DNA from: Unio delphinus
Taxonomy: Eukaryota > Mollusca > Bivalvia > Unionida > Unionidae
Reading direction: 5' to 3'
NCBI GenBank assembly: GCA_029339505.1
Contig: JAQISU010000123.1
Span: 5,068,501 to 5,132,500, forward strand
DNA: 64,000 nt
The notes beneath the pieces are model-generated. The model did no database searches and had not been told where the DNA came from. It saw only the letters and a program-made list of their open reading frames with translations. Shown piece by piece: positions 9,074 through 63,790 of this stretch. Every line of letters starts with the position of its first letter. The first letter of the stretch is position 1. Made by a program: the position numbers and the translations under genes.

Positions 9074-10001
9074 GGCCGCGCGGAGGCAATTGAGTATATC
9101 AGGAATCACTTGTAGTTGTTCGCGTGTAAAACCCCTCTGAGGGGCAGTTGAATCCAATTTATAGATTGGAGGTCTACCAGTTGATCGTATTATAGTAGAT
9201 ATGCTATGCGTAGTGACACTCCAAATAGGATCAGTAGCCCTTTTCTTTTTTACCATTTTCGAGTTCTCCTGGTTCATATAAATATCTCACGGTGACATTG
9301 CTGAGAATTGGCTGAGAAACGCTATCCCGCTGTGGTTGTGGTATATACTTTTTTTTAATTGCGTTGTTAGGTTTCATATTGATTGCTCTGGTAATCTCGT
9401 TATTTAGCGCTGCAACTACTCCTGGTAACCTTTTGACCCATTCACGGGATCGCTTTTCTTGGATGAATTCTTTTGCGTATTGATATCCAAATAACCGCTC
9501 AGCAAGAGTCCGATTAAATCGTTCTACAATTGCCTGATCGCGATGTAACGCAGTATGCCCCCGTCTGATGGTGACATTGTGATGTTTCATTGTAGATGCA
9601 ACCACACCCTGAAATTCCTTGCCAGGATCAACTTGTAACAGATTTGGCCAGCGTAGTGGGCCTCGTCGATAAATCCTTTCAAATGCAGAAGCAGCTTCAG
9701 GTGATGATTTTGTTTTTAGCGGTTCTGCTTGTTTGTATCGACTCGCAACGTCAACTACGGTTAGCGCGTATTTGTAACCGTTGTCATGTGGTAAAAACAA
9801 TAAATCAGCTTGATGAACTTCATTGGGTCCGGTAACATCAAAATGCGAGAAATTGATTTGTTTAGGATAAATTTGCCATATAGCCTGTTTGGATAACCAA
9901 TTAGCCGCAGTGGCCTTTTTCACTTTTGCGGCGTTGGCGAGTTTATTGATTGCAGCGTTACCCCTCCAGTATCCTTTTGGAGAATAATAAATAGATTCCA
10001 T
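9066..10001 (-). pseudogene. Polinton-type integrase (rve family), right copy, frameshifted
   Basis: Second copy of the DDE integrase. The frame is open from 10001 to 9231 (256 residues), longer than in the left arm because one extra A near 9357 carries it into the C-terminal domain (VRYLYEPGELENG). It then breaks at another A/G-rich run near 9242, after which the rest of the C-terminal domain is in a different frame. Catalytic Asp, Asp and Glu are all present. The two arms break at different places, so neither alone encodes the whole protein as assembled. Confidence 0.85.
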
Positions 10002-10005
10002 ATTA

Positions 10006-10530
10006 TTAATTGCAAGCGCCCATCATCAATTTGCCTTTCATAGCTGATTTTACCAACCACGAAGCCAATTTTTCTTTGAAAGATTTATCAGGAATAGCAT
10101 TTAACGCATGAATTAATTTCACATCCGCGAGACGCCTGTGTTGCAGCTTGCTGCTTTTATATGCAACATCATGAGCATGACACGCCTTATCAATAGCGTT
10201 TATCGGATACTCGCCGGGTCAGGGTTGATTTTGATCATCAAGTCTGATATCTAATCGTATTCCGGGGCCACAGTAGCTATATCCTGGAAGGTGCTTTTCT
10301 CCGGGGTACTTTGCCATGGGGTTCCAGGGAGTTTTGTTAACTTGGCTGCGATATCACCTCCTCGTTTTTTTTTTTAAAACATCTCCGGATTTCATAGAAA
10401 CAAATCTAAACTTTTTTATACCACATGTTGCACATCTACCAGTAAGTGCTGATCTGTTATTGCTAGTTATAATCGTCGTCACATCATTTGTGCTAGTACG
10501 CGTTTTACACTTTACACAATATAGATCCAT
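10006..10530 (-). pseudogene. Zinc-ribbon plus phospholipase A2-like gene, right copy, broken
   Basis: Same layout as 706-1229. The A run between the zinc ribbon and the PLA2-like part is 11 long here against 9 on the left; neither length keeps the two parts in one frame. The premature stop (plus-strand TCA at 10219-10221) is shared. YCGPG and the catalytic His-Asp are preserved. Confidence 0.72.
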
Positions 10531-10535
10531 AATTT

Positions 10536-11208
10536 ATGTATAGAGATATGAATATAATTGATTTTTCAGCGACTAAAACAAGAGAACCAGTTAAGCATCA
10601 TGCAGCGCTACCAAACTCTATCCGCGCAATTATAATCGGGCCATCTGGATCCGGCAAGACGCAATTGTTGCTCAATTTAATAGTGAGATGGATGAAGTGG
10701 AATAAGTTGTATTTAGTTGCTCCTAGCGTAGATGATCAACGATGCTATGAAGTGCTAAAAGATTTTAATGAAAACGCTTCAGAGATTGCCGGCAAGGGCA
10801 TTATTGAATTTATAACCGATATTGACGAGGCACCATCCGTGGATGACCTTGATGGGAACATTAACAATTTAGTCGTATACGACGATGTGATGTTAGACAA
10901 CCCAAAAAAACCCAGCTAGAATATTTTTCCGAGGCAGGCATAAAAACACTGACGTGATATATGTCACTCAACGATACACTCAGATTCCAAAAGTGATGAG
11001 AGATAACTGTAATAGTCTTGCTGTGTTTAACGGCGTTGATACACATACGCTACGAAATATTTGGCAGACATGGTGTTCCGATATGGACTTCAATCAATTT
11101 AAAAATTTCTTTAGTAAAGCTCAGTCAACCCCGCATGGATTTATAACAATAAATTTACATGATCCTCGGGCACGATATCGTATCGGACTCGATCAAATAT
11201 TTGGTTGA
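10536..11208 (+). pseudogene. A32-like packaging ATPase, right copy, frameshifted
   Basis: Second copy of the packaging ATPase. The first frame (10536-10919) has Walker A and Walker B intact and then breaks at an A run near 10905, which has one base more than the left copy. The 10-base segment missing from the left arm is present here (about 10963). The C-terminal frame continues at 10954-11208. The arms therefore have different, non-overlapping breaks. Confidence 0.85.
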
Positions 11209-11232
11209 AATAAATTATTAACCTGTGGCAGC

Positions 11233-11466
11233 GGGGGGGGGGGGGGGGGCGATGACATCACGACGAGACCGTATTTTGACTAAACGATGAAAACGGCCTT
11301 GGAGTATGATTTGCGAAAAACTTATGTTTCGAGCAAGTAATATTTTTTTTTTTGGTTGAAAAAGAAGGATTCGAATTAATTCTCTCGAGATGTTTGTTAG
11401 ATTTAGAGCAAATGATGTCTGGAGCAAATGTCCGATTCGCCCTTCCCTCCCCCCCCCCCCCCCCCC
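11233..11466. other. G17 tract and C18 tract flanking a 200-bp spacer at the element edge
   Basis: A run of 17 G at 11233-11249 and a run of 18 C at 11449-11466 are each joined to a GCAGC/GCTGC motif in inverted orientation. The left end of the window carries a similar C tract followed by TGCTGCTA. The spacer itself has no gene I can see. The tracts mark the junction between the well-preserved replication arms and the decayed structural module. Confidence 0.7.
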
Positions 11467-11639
11467 GCTGCTAGATATTTCGTCACTAATGATTATATTT
11501 ACATTGTCGTGTGATATTTCGTCAGTTGTGTGCTTTTGTTTAGAGGATCTTCCGTAAATATATACTATTATATTTATAAGATCTGTTTAAAACGATAGCG
11601 GTTACTTGTATAATCATGCAAAACGTTATGGGGTGGTTT

Positions 11640-11910
11640 GTTTCATTATGATACAGCGTCGAGTACAGCAATTGCTTCACAGCCACCTATCTGCGGATCA
11701 GTTATTGTCTGTGTTGGTAAAGTTGAATACCAGATTGAAGTTTGAAGCGCAATACTTTGTACTATGTTGAAATATTTTAAAAACTTTTTTGGTGGTGCCA
11801 GTTCATACAGATCAAATTAAATAATTCCACTTGGATCAATTCCATAAGCGCCAAAACGAGATCCTGGGCCCGAACTATTGTCAAGATTAATGATACAGAT
11901 TTCAACATTA
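11640..11910 (-). pseudogene. Probable adenain-like maturation protease remnant
   Basis: One minus-strand frame reads NVEICIINLDNSSGPGS, then YGIDPSGII, FDLYELAPPKKFLKYF and finally GGCEAIAVLD, with one internal stop. The order (N.D..GPG, a YFD-like stretch, PP..L, then a late Cys) resembles adenovirus-type cysteine proteases that process capsid proteins and that Polintons carry. The expected catalytic His after GPG is not seen, so this copy would be inactive. The call rests on pattern memory and position next to capsid-like remnants. Confidence 0.45.
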
Positions 11911-12320
11911 TTTGGATGTTTTTGTAATTGATCACGTACAAAAACACCTCCAAAGTTTTTATTTTCATTTGTACATCAGCATTAATCAACTTAGATATTG
12001 ACAGTATCAACGAAGTGTCCCGGGAAGTCTCATACCTTTTCTGTCCCACGAATGTGGAGCTCCTGGCAGTCTGTCTTTATCCTCTTTTCTATAACCCTTT
12101 TCTCTTTTTTTTATATTTATCAACATTCATTCTACTAAGACCTCCAACAGCACCACTTAAAACATCAAAAGCAGTTTTTTGGGTTGTTTTTTTTTTTGGC
12201 GATGGTTGGAGCTGAAGCAGCTATTAACACTGTTGAAGCTGCAAAGTGTGGAAATATACCACTTGTTTTAATTGGGTCTTTAATGGAACTTGGAGAAAGA
12301 TGGACATGAACCACGGTCTT

Positions 12321-12503
12321 TTATTTTAAAGCTTTCTTAAAATGTTTGAGCTGAGTTTTCGTTATTGTTAATTTGTTTGGACCACCACTAGCAATTTGAC
12401 TTTTCTTTAATGTTATTTTTGGTCTGCATTTACTTGCAAGTTTTGATTGTAATTTTTTCACCTGGTCAGGAGTCCAGGTGACTTTAACGTGAAAACATGA
12501 CAT
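12321..12503 (-). pseudogene. Small basic virion-associated protein remnant
   Basis: This 60-residue frame begins MSCFHVKVTWTPDQVKKL and contains repeated Ser/Thr-Lys-Gln/Thr strings such as TLKKSQIASGG and TITKTQLKHFKK. Short basic proteins with this kind of repeat occur in adintovirus and Polinton genomes beside the capsid genes; exact function is unknown. The hydrophobic Gly-rich continuation expected downstream is scrambled by stops between 12040 and 12320. Confidence 0.45.
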
Positions 12504-12559
12504 TATAATATCATGAGCAATTTAATTACATGCTTATTACTGGGACATCAGTGACTCTC

Positions 12560-13880
12560 GTTCGTCTACCATCTACCAGCGCCTTCAAGTAACATCAAGT
12601 TTATCACCGAGTATAACAGCGATTGCTTTGTAAGCGCCATAAACTACTGGTGGGCCAGCAGCATCAATAGGTGATTGTCTTACACGAGCTCGGAGATGTA
12701 TATCAATGACAGATTGTCGTGTCAAATCAAGACGTTCCAGCAAAAGTAATAGATCGGACACATATTTGTAAAATCTAATTGTGATATTTGTAAACCAATA
12801 TCAATATTTTGATCACGTCCTATAGAAGTCATTAAACGATAATATTCACCAGCTACACGATTTGTGATAAAATTCAACAATATATCCTTATATGGTTCTT
12901 GTCGACCATTTATCCTTAACGAAACGTCAGAAATTGTCGAATACCATACGACTACGTAATTGTGAGTTTATTTGATTATTATTTTGAAAAGCAAGGAAAA
13001 TATATCGTGGTGCAATAAATAAACCCATAACAGTACTTTGAACACTATATGTGGTCACTGTTAACCATTATAGTAATAATTTACCACCTGAATCCATTAA
13101 AGTAAGACCTTTTGTTCTTCAACGAGTGATTGGGCCATTACTGGCATCTACAGCAAAAGTTTTGATAATATTAATTTACCATTAAGTGCTGCGGTTGCAG
13201 CTGGATTAGCTCCTTCAATATGCCACATTGCATCATCGTGAATAGATTTTCATACGAGTACAACTGTATGCTTACCTCCAAAAATAACCATTCTAACATT
13301 TCTATAAAATCCGAAGATGTGGGACTGTAGAATTGCACGTGAAAATCTTGTAATACCCTTTAACATTGATCAGCGTATTTGCAAACACATTGTTGAAATT
13401 TGCATTCATCGATAGTGATGGAGGTGTTTATGCAGCTCCTGCAGCATTTCTTACATTATAGATAGTTACGTGTTCATGATCAGGATGGATAGAAGTGTCC
13501 TTAGCAAACATCATTGACGGACCATCTGATTTTGTATATAATTAATGTTAAACTGCTTCATATCTTTTCATCAATCATATACGTAGCGCTATCAAACAAG
13601 GCCATAATTCCATTATTAACAAAACTAACTTTATCATCATTTCCCTAAGCAGTGTATCTGTTTTAAAAAATTCACCTTTTACTTTAAAAAACGCTTCAGC
13701 GGGCAAGAAATATTGACTTGGATCCTGAACTTGTAATGGACTCATCCACTCAGATTTATTTGTCTTGTGTCATAAGAATATGTATAATCACGCAGACTCA
13801 TCCTCGAGTGCTGATGCGTTCATATCAAATGCTAGATATGATACACGTTTAAACATTTATTATAATTAGTATCATCTAAC
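12560..13880 (-). pseudogene. Major capsid protein (double jelly-roll type) remnant
   Basis: Broken minus-strand frames show a run of pieces in order. Near 13690-13740 is DPSQYFLPAEAFFKVKGEFF; near 13580-13650 is DDKVSFVNNGIMALFDSA, a hallmark string of Polinton/adintovirus hexon-like capsids. Near 12800-12900 is NRVAGEYYRLMTSIGRDQNI; near 12620-12720 is DLTRQSVIDIHLRARV, then PPVVYGAYKAIAVI. Many stops and frameshifts lie between them. This is far more eroded than the replication genes 1.5 kb away. The family call depends on the NNGI...FD motif and the gene context. Confidence 0.6.
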
Positions 13881-14350
13881 ACAAAGACCACTTCCTGCTA
13901 TCAGACTAGCAGTTATATTTTGTGCTTCACCGGCCAACTCTACTAGTTTTTTTAAATTTGAGGTTTGATTTATTACTTTACCAACATTTGCGGGCATAAT
14001 GTCAGTGTTTGGTAGTTTTCTGGTTGTAGTTTTCGTCGTATTAATCGTGCTAGTCTTTTCTTAACAATCAAATATGCTTTCCTGGCAACATTACTAATAG
14101 CACTAGGAGCTTTTCACGAACAATGTCAATAGCTTTAATTCCTAATTGTTTTGCAATTGATGTCACTTTTTGACTATCCTGTAAAATAAACCCTGAACAA
14201 CATCGCAAAGTCCATGACTGTAGATGGCTTTATAAGTATGTAATCGTGAATGTATCACTCTGACCATGATCGGTCCACGACGAGAATTGTGTAGATTAAT
14301 CTTATTTCTTATCTATTTTGTAATCACTGTCATAATCAGAGACCGATGAA
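13880..14350 (-). pseudogene. Possible core or minor capsid protein remnant
   Basis: Minus-strand frames include MVRVIHSRLHTYKAIYSHG and an Arg/Lys-rich helix KKRLARLIRRKLQ. A short basic protein directly upstream of the capsid gene would fit a core or minor capsid role, but stops and shifts prevent a firm call. Confidence 0.3.
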
Positions 14351-15050
14351 CCTTTTCCGTCAATCAGAATTTCTAATCAATTTATGTCAGAAAGGACGCT
14401 GTTAGGACAAGTAAAAATGCCATTTCCTCCTGGCGTAGTTGAGTAAAAATCACTTCCCGTGCAGCCATCATCACCAAAATCCCGTGTTTCTGGAAGACGT
14501 TCAGTTGTATATTCTCTAGGTGAAGCATAAAGTCTTGCTTTTTATGGTCTAGTTTTTTCTCTCTCTCCTATAGTTCCTTTGCTTGTTTAAAAAATTCTTC
14601 TTCTTCACACTTAAAATCAATAAAATTCTGGTCATAATCACTTGGAATGTTATTACTATATACAGAATATAAATCCTTAACCCAGTTTATTCTATTTTCA
14701 ATATAATCATCAAAATATTTAGATTTTACAAAGTTTATTGATTCACTTACAGATACAGCAGAACCTATAAAATTTTGATAACCTAAATCAAAGACTCTAC
14801 TAACACCTTCAGGTTTAAATCTATTTCTAATATTAATTAGTTCTAAATCATTTTCTTCTTCTTGTGGAGATTTTAGTAAAGGAAATTGTAGTCTTTGCTA
14901 CAACCAAATATTTCAAGACCCGTGAAATTGTGGTTTTGATGTTATACGTTGCTGTGATGGAGGAAGTTGATAGGAAGGTTCTTACTCAGGAGGTTCTTCC
15001 TTCCTTTTCATTCTTATTGGTTTTGCTCCTCGTTGTGCAATACTTTCACT
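14350..15050 (-). pseudogene. Unidentified ORF remnant of the viral element
   Basis: A minus-strand frame from about 14870 to 14580 is open for roughly 97 residues (from SPQEEENDLELINIRNRF to EEEFFKQAKEL). It is acidic, then rich in aromatic residues, and ends in a charged helix. A second open piece from about 14540 to 14400 reads ASPREYTTERLPETRDFGD. I do not recognise either. Strand and position suggest the same structural operon as the capsid remnant. Confidence 0.35.
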
Positions 15051-15069
15051 AGTTTGATTTATTTTATCC

Positions 15070-15870
15070 ACATAAGCCGCATATATTATGTAATTACAGA
15101 CCTGTTACAATAATTGTTTTAATTACACAGTAACAGAAACTGTAACAAATACTGCATTAATTATATGGTAATTACAAAACCTGTTACAATTAATGTTTTA
15201 AATATACAGTAATAGAATCTGTAACAAATATGGTTTTAATTAAATTGTAATTACAGAACCTGTTACAATTACTGTTATAATTACACTGCAACTAAAACTA
15301 AAAAATACTGTATTATATTGTAATTACAGAATCTGCTACAATTACTGTTTGAATTATACAGTAACATAAACAAACAAATGCTGTATTATATTGTAATTAC
15401 AGAAGCTGTTACAATTACTGTTAGAATTATACAGTAACAGCAACTGTAACAAACTGCTCTATTAATTATATTGTAGTTACAGAACATGTTACAATTACTA
15501 TTTTATATATACAGTAACAGAAACTGTTAACAAATCCTGTTTTAATTATACAGCAACATAAACTGTAACAATTGCTGTATTAATTATATTGTAGTTAAAA
15601 AACATGTTACAATTACTGTTTTATATATACAGTAACAAAAACTGTAACAAATACTGCATTAAGTTGTAATTATAGAACCTGTTACAATTACTGTTCTAAT
15701 TATATTGTATCAAAAACTGTAACAAATACTATCCTAATTTCTTTGTAATAGAAACTCTTACATTTACTGTTGTAGCTATATTGTAATAGACCTGTTACAA
15801 CTGCTCTGATGTGCTTTGATTTGTTTTAATTACATTGTAACAGAAACTACTACAATCAATTTGCTGCGAC
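15070..15870. repeat. 78-bp tandem satellite, about ten copies
   Basis: Repeating units contain ACAGAACCTGTTACAATTAC, then a TACAGTAACAG block, then AACTGTAACAAATACTG. Starts of the unit can be marked near 15091, 15172, 15251, 15326, 15397, 15476, 15590, 15667 and 15790. Each unit holds near-palindromic TGTTACA/TGTAACA pairs. It lies between the viral remnant and the 3' end of the host gene. Confidence 0.85.
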
Positions 15871-15935
15871 ATTTATTTCAAATATGAAGGAGAAACAAAC
15901 GAGTCTCACAAATTGGTTTGTAAAGAAATAAAATC

Positions 15936-15941
15936 TTTATT
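15936..15941 (-). terminator. Polyadenylation signal AATAAA of the host gene
   Basis: On the minus strand AATAAA begins five bases after the stop codon (15946-15948) of the last exon. If used, the 3' untranslated region is only about 20-40 bases and ends close to the 78-bp satellite. No stronger signal was looked for further downstream in detail. Confidence 0.6.
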
Positions 15942-15945
15942 CTCC

Positions 15946-59518
<43,573 letters not shown>

Positions 59519-59599
59519 GCCCAGTATTCAAACACTAACAGGCTCTTGACTTAGCTTCATGGTCATTTCATGGGTGTTGAAATCTCCAACCTAAAAACA

Positions 59600-60690
59600 T
59601 GAATATGGAATTGTTAACTTGAGACTGGTCAGTATTTGTACAATCTTATTTATTTGAGTCAAAAATCATAAACAGCCAATTTAAGGAAGGGAACTTAATA
59701 TAAGCATCATAATTACAATGTGTAAACATAATAACACACACAGTGTATGGACAGTATTTGCTAAAATCTTGTCTTAAGCGCATAAAAACATATTGCTCTA
59801 CTGTAACAACTATTGTAAACATTCCAACTTTCAACTCTATTTTACTGATGATAATTCATACAATTTTTGGTTCTTACCACATTATTTTTAGACAATAATT
59901 TATCAAATACTATAATCAGAATATATAACTAAATTTCAAGCAATACTGCATGGATGGCATGGCAGGTTTTCAAGATAAGGAGTCAATTTTCCATTTAGAT
60001 ATATTGTCAACTGGAATGAACTTAGCAATGTCCATACCAAAAAAAAAATCAATGTCATTTGTGTAGCAGGGTGTCAAATGATTGCATGATAATTGCATGA
60101 TAACAATATACCAATACCCAATTTCTAGATCATACTTCCAATTTCCTCCCCATCTCAGTAACAAGTTCAAGCAATGGTGGAGTCTATATCAGACCAAAAT
60201 AAACAGGAAGGAACTGATGCTCTCCTGTCTGAAAAGAATTTCCAGAAAATTCTGTATATTAAAAACATTTCTTTCTGATGATTGCTGAAGCCATCTCTGC
60301 TATTTTAGAGTGAGAAAATTTCAGGCATTCATGAACTTTTATTTGCTTTGCAGCTTTTTTGCTCCATATTTTTTACAAATCTGAGTCAAGTAAGATAACA
60401 AAGTTTGACTTTACAATGCTTCTCACAAATTCCACAACATTGCATTGTCCCATATACTTCTGATCTATATAATGGTACTGCTTTCTATGCATTGTATATT
60501 TTTCTGAATATATTTTGCCTGATGATTTACAAAAACAGACAATTATAATAAAATGATACTGCCCAGACATAGAGATGTCTGCCATTATTTCCCTGTTACT
60601 AGTTGACATAGTTTCAAATTAATTTTATGAAGATTAAAATAGTGTACTCAAGGTTGTTAAAATATCAAAATGACATTCTATTCTTAAATC
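59600..60690. other. Sequence upstream of exon 1, no further gene seen
   Basis: It should contain the intron and leader exon or promoter of the POLR1G-like gene, but I find no CpG-rich block or clear first exon. AT-rich throughout. Confidence 0.35.
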
Positions 60691-62336
60691 ATTAATCAAA
60701 CCAAGGATCTAACCATTAATCAAAGCACGCATTCAACTACTGATCCAAGCAAGTAGTCAACAATTAATCTGAGCATGTATCCAATCATTAGTCAAAGCAT
60801 GTATCCAATCATTAGTCAAAGCATATTTTCAAACATCTGTCAAATAATATATCTAACAATTAGTCAAAACATGTACACAGGCATTAGTCAAATCATCTAT
60901 CCAATAAGTCAATGCAAGGATCAAACCATTAATCAAAGGATACATCAAATAAACAATCAAAGCAAGTAATCAGTTATTAATCAAATCAAGAATACAACCA
61001 TTAATCAAAGCATGTATCTTCTCATTAATCAAAACAAGGATCCAGCCATTAACCACAGCAACTATTCAATAATTGATTAAAGCAAATATTCAAACATTAA
61101 TCAAAGCATGTATCCAATCATTAGTTAAAGCATGTATTCAACTATGAAACAAAAGCATGTATCCAATCATTAATCAAAGGATGTACCTAATTATTAATCA
61201 AAGCATGTATGTAACCATTAATGAAAGCAAGTATGCAACCATTAATCAAAGCAAGTATTCCATTATTAAACAAAGCAAGTATCCAACAATTAATCAAGGC
61301 ATGTATCAAATCATGAATCAAAGCAAGTATCCAACCAGTAATCAAAGCAAGTATCCAATCAGTAATCAAAGCAAGTATTAGAGCATTAATCAAGGCACTT
61401 ATCCAATTATGAATCAAAGCAAGTATCCAATCATGAATCAAAGCAAGTATCCAACCAGTAATCAAAGCAAGTATTCAACCATTAATCCAGGATATATCCG
61501 ATTATGAATTACAGCAAGTATCCAGATATGAAACAAAGCATGTATCTAATCATTAATCAAAGGATGTACCTAATTATTAATCAAAGCATATATGTAACCA
61601 TTAATGAAAGCAAGTATGCAACCATTAATCAAAGCAAGCATGAAACCATTAATGAAAGCAAGTATTCCATTATTAATCAAAGCAAGTATCCAACCGTTAA
61701 TCAAGGCATGTATCCAATCATGAATCAAAGCAAGTATCCAACCAGAAATCAAAGCAAGTATTCAATCATTAATCAAAGCATGTATTCAATCAGTAATCAA
61801 AGCAAGTATTCCATTATTAATCAAAGCAAGTATCCAAGCATTAATCAAGGCACTTATCCAATTATGAATCAAAGCAAGTATCCAATCATGAATCAAAGCA
61901 TGTATCCAATCATGAATCAAAGCAAGTATTCAATCACTAATCAAAGCAAGTATTAAATCATTAATCAAAGCATGTATTCAATCAGTAATCAAAGCAAGTA
62001 TTCCATTATTAATCAAAGCAAGTATCCAAGCATTAATCAAGGCACTTATCCAATTATGAATCAAAGCAAGTATCCAATCATGAATCAAAGCAAGTATTCA
62101 ACCATTAATCAAAGCAAGTATTCAATCATTAATCAAAGCAAGTATCCAAGCATTAATCAAGGCACTTATCCAATTATGAATCAAAGCAAGTATCCAATCA
62201 TGAATCAAAGCAAGTATTCAACCATTAATCAAAGCAAGTATTCAATCATTAATCAAAGCAAGTATTTGATTCTTAATCAAAGTATCCAATCATTAATCAA
62301 GGCAAGTATTTAACCATCATTTAAGGCATCTATTAA
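60690..62336. repeat. 24-bp minisatellite, about 65 copies
   Basis: Unit AATCAAAGCAAGTATCCAATCATT with variants. The 24-base period is divisible by three, giving long open frames on both strands (INQSKYP-type on plus, LALIHDWI-type on minus). Left third more diverged than the right. Confidence 0.93.
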
Positions 62337-63007
62337 TAGTGATGGGAAACGGTCAGAAATTCATAATCGATAATCGGTTCCCCTTAACCAACTGATCATC
62401 AATTTTAATCAGTTAATAAGAACAAATTTTAATTTTTTTTAAAACAGTTATATCTTTATCAAGAGTTCAATATGTTTATAAATGTACAGGAGTAATCGCT
62501 TTTAATGACACGTATACTTTAACCTGACAATAATATTACATTGTGTTACTTTTGTTCTACAACTTTGTTAAATTAACGCAACGTTTTATGGCAGATCAGT
62601 CATATGTAACTGAAATACTGCTACAATCCCCTGAAATTATTTCATTCACATGTGAAGTGTCCATAATTTAAAGTATGGAAGGACAGGTTTTTCTTGTTTG
62701 TCATTGTTTATAAATACTACAAAAGATGTTGCAATTTAACTGAAACAAATCAACAATTTAACAACTTGGCCATGTAATAATGACTACATATTTCTAATTA
62801 TGAATCATAAGGTTTCATATTTGTAATTGTGAAGGGAATTAATAAATTTCAAGTCAACTTTAGTGGCTGGGAGTTTTACTAACCTTTGTGCTTTGCATAC
62901 ACCTAAAAAGTAGTATCCCTTTACACACAATCGATTATGGAGTTCACAATCGATTATCTTATCAACCAACTGATGATCGAATATAATCGATAATCGGAAC
63001 AACACTA
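62337..63007. mobile_element. hAT MITE copy 2, without SINE
   Basis: Same ends as 32779-33821, in reverse orientation. Flanked by TCTATTAA (62329-62336) and TCTATCAA (63008-63015), an octamer duplication with one mismatch. Inserted into the end of the 24-bp minisatellite. Confidence 0.9.
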
Positions 63008-63539
63008 TCTATCAAATCATGTATCCAAGTAATGTACAACAAAAGAATAGTGATTTAAAATTGTCTTTAAAAGCTGTTTGGTTTTTGAAGCTTTTTTTCT
63101 CTTCTTGTCACCAAGCTGGAAATTAACTATCTGAAGAAAGTTTTGACAAATGTCAAAAATATTTATATGTAACTTCTTTATTTATATGATTCTTATTTTA
63201 ATATTTTTCCACACTTGTAAGTTGTAAACAGGTTGTTTTCATAGCATTCAAGGTCTTATTTACAATTAGTTGTTTTTTTCTCCATTGGATCACTTCGCAT
63301 TCTAATATGAAACAGACCAAGTAAAAATTTGTATAAATAGGAACAAGGTAAGCCAATAATTTCTGTTCTAGATCAGTCTGGTGGAATCCGTTTGTGACCA
63401 AAGTTTACAGTTGTGTTGTTGAAATCACATATGATTTATGGAATAATATAAAATATTCATATATTGCTCATGTATTAATGTTACTTTGTATATTTGTGAA
63501 TGAATTCAAAGACATTCTGGAATTGTTCTGGATTGCATT

Positions 63540-63790
63540 ATTAACCATGACAACTGTAGTTTGCAAGTCATAACAATAAAAATCACCAGCATTCAAATTA
63601 TAACCATGACAAATGTAGTTTGCAAGTCATAACAATAAAAATCACCAGCATTCAAATTATAACCATGACAAATGTCGTTTGCAAGTCATAACAATAAAAA
63701 TCACCAGCATTCAAATTATAACCATGACAAATGTAGTTTGCAAGTCATAACAATAAAAATCACCAGCATTCAAGTTATAACCATGACAAT
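63540..63790. repeat. 59-bp tandem repeat, about four copies
   Basis: Unit contains AACCATGACAAATGTAGTTT, then GCAAGTCATAACAATAAAAA and TCACCAGCATTCAAATTAT. Copies are nearly identical, so it is a recent expansion. Confidence 0.93.

Larger units (their letters stand above)
6617..11249. repeat. Right arm of the inverted duplication
   Basis: Reverse complement of 1-4614. The inner junction is at about 6617, where unrelated sequence (CTTGCATGGAT) switches to the shared GCGAAGGCACC. The outer end matches the left arm to the last readable base, including CAGCAG-like sequence followed by a G tract of 17 (11233-11249). The polymerase gene begins abruptly at this junction without its N-terminal half, which marks this arm as the derived copy. 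Confidence 0.9.

Noticed and set aside
15070..15870. Possible CRISPR array
   Set aside because: The 78-bp units repeat through their full length with no unique spacers, and the setting is an animal genome.
61504..62313. Open frames of 150 and 113 codons
   Set aside because: They are produced by the 24-bp minisatellite, whose period is divisible by three; the opposite strand is open as well.
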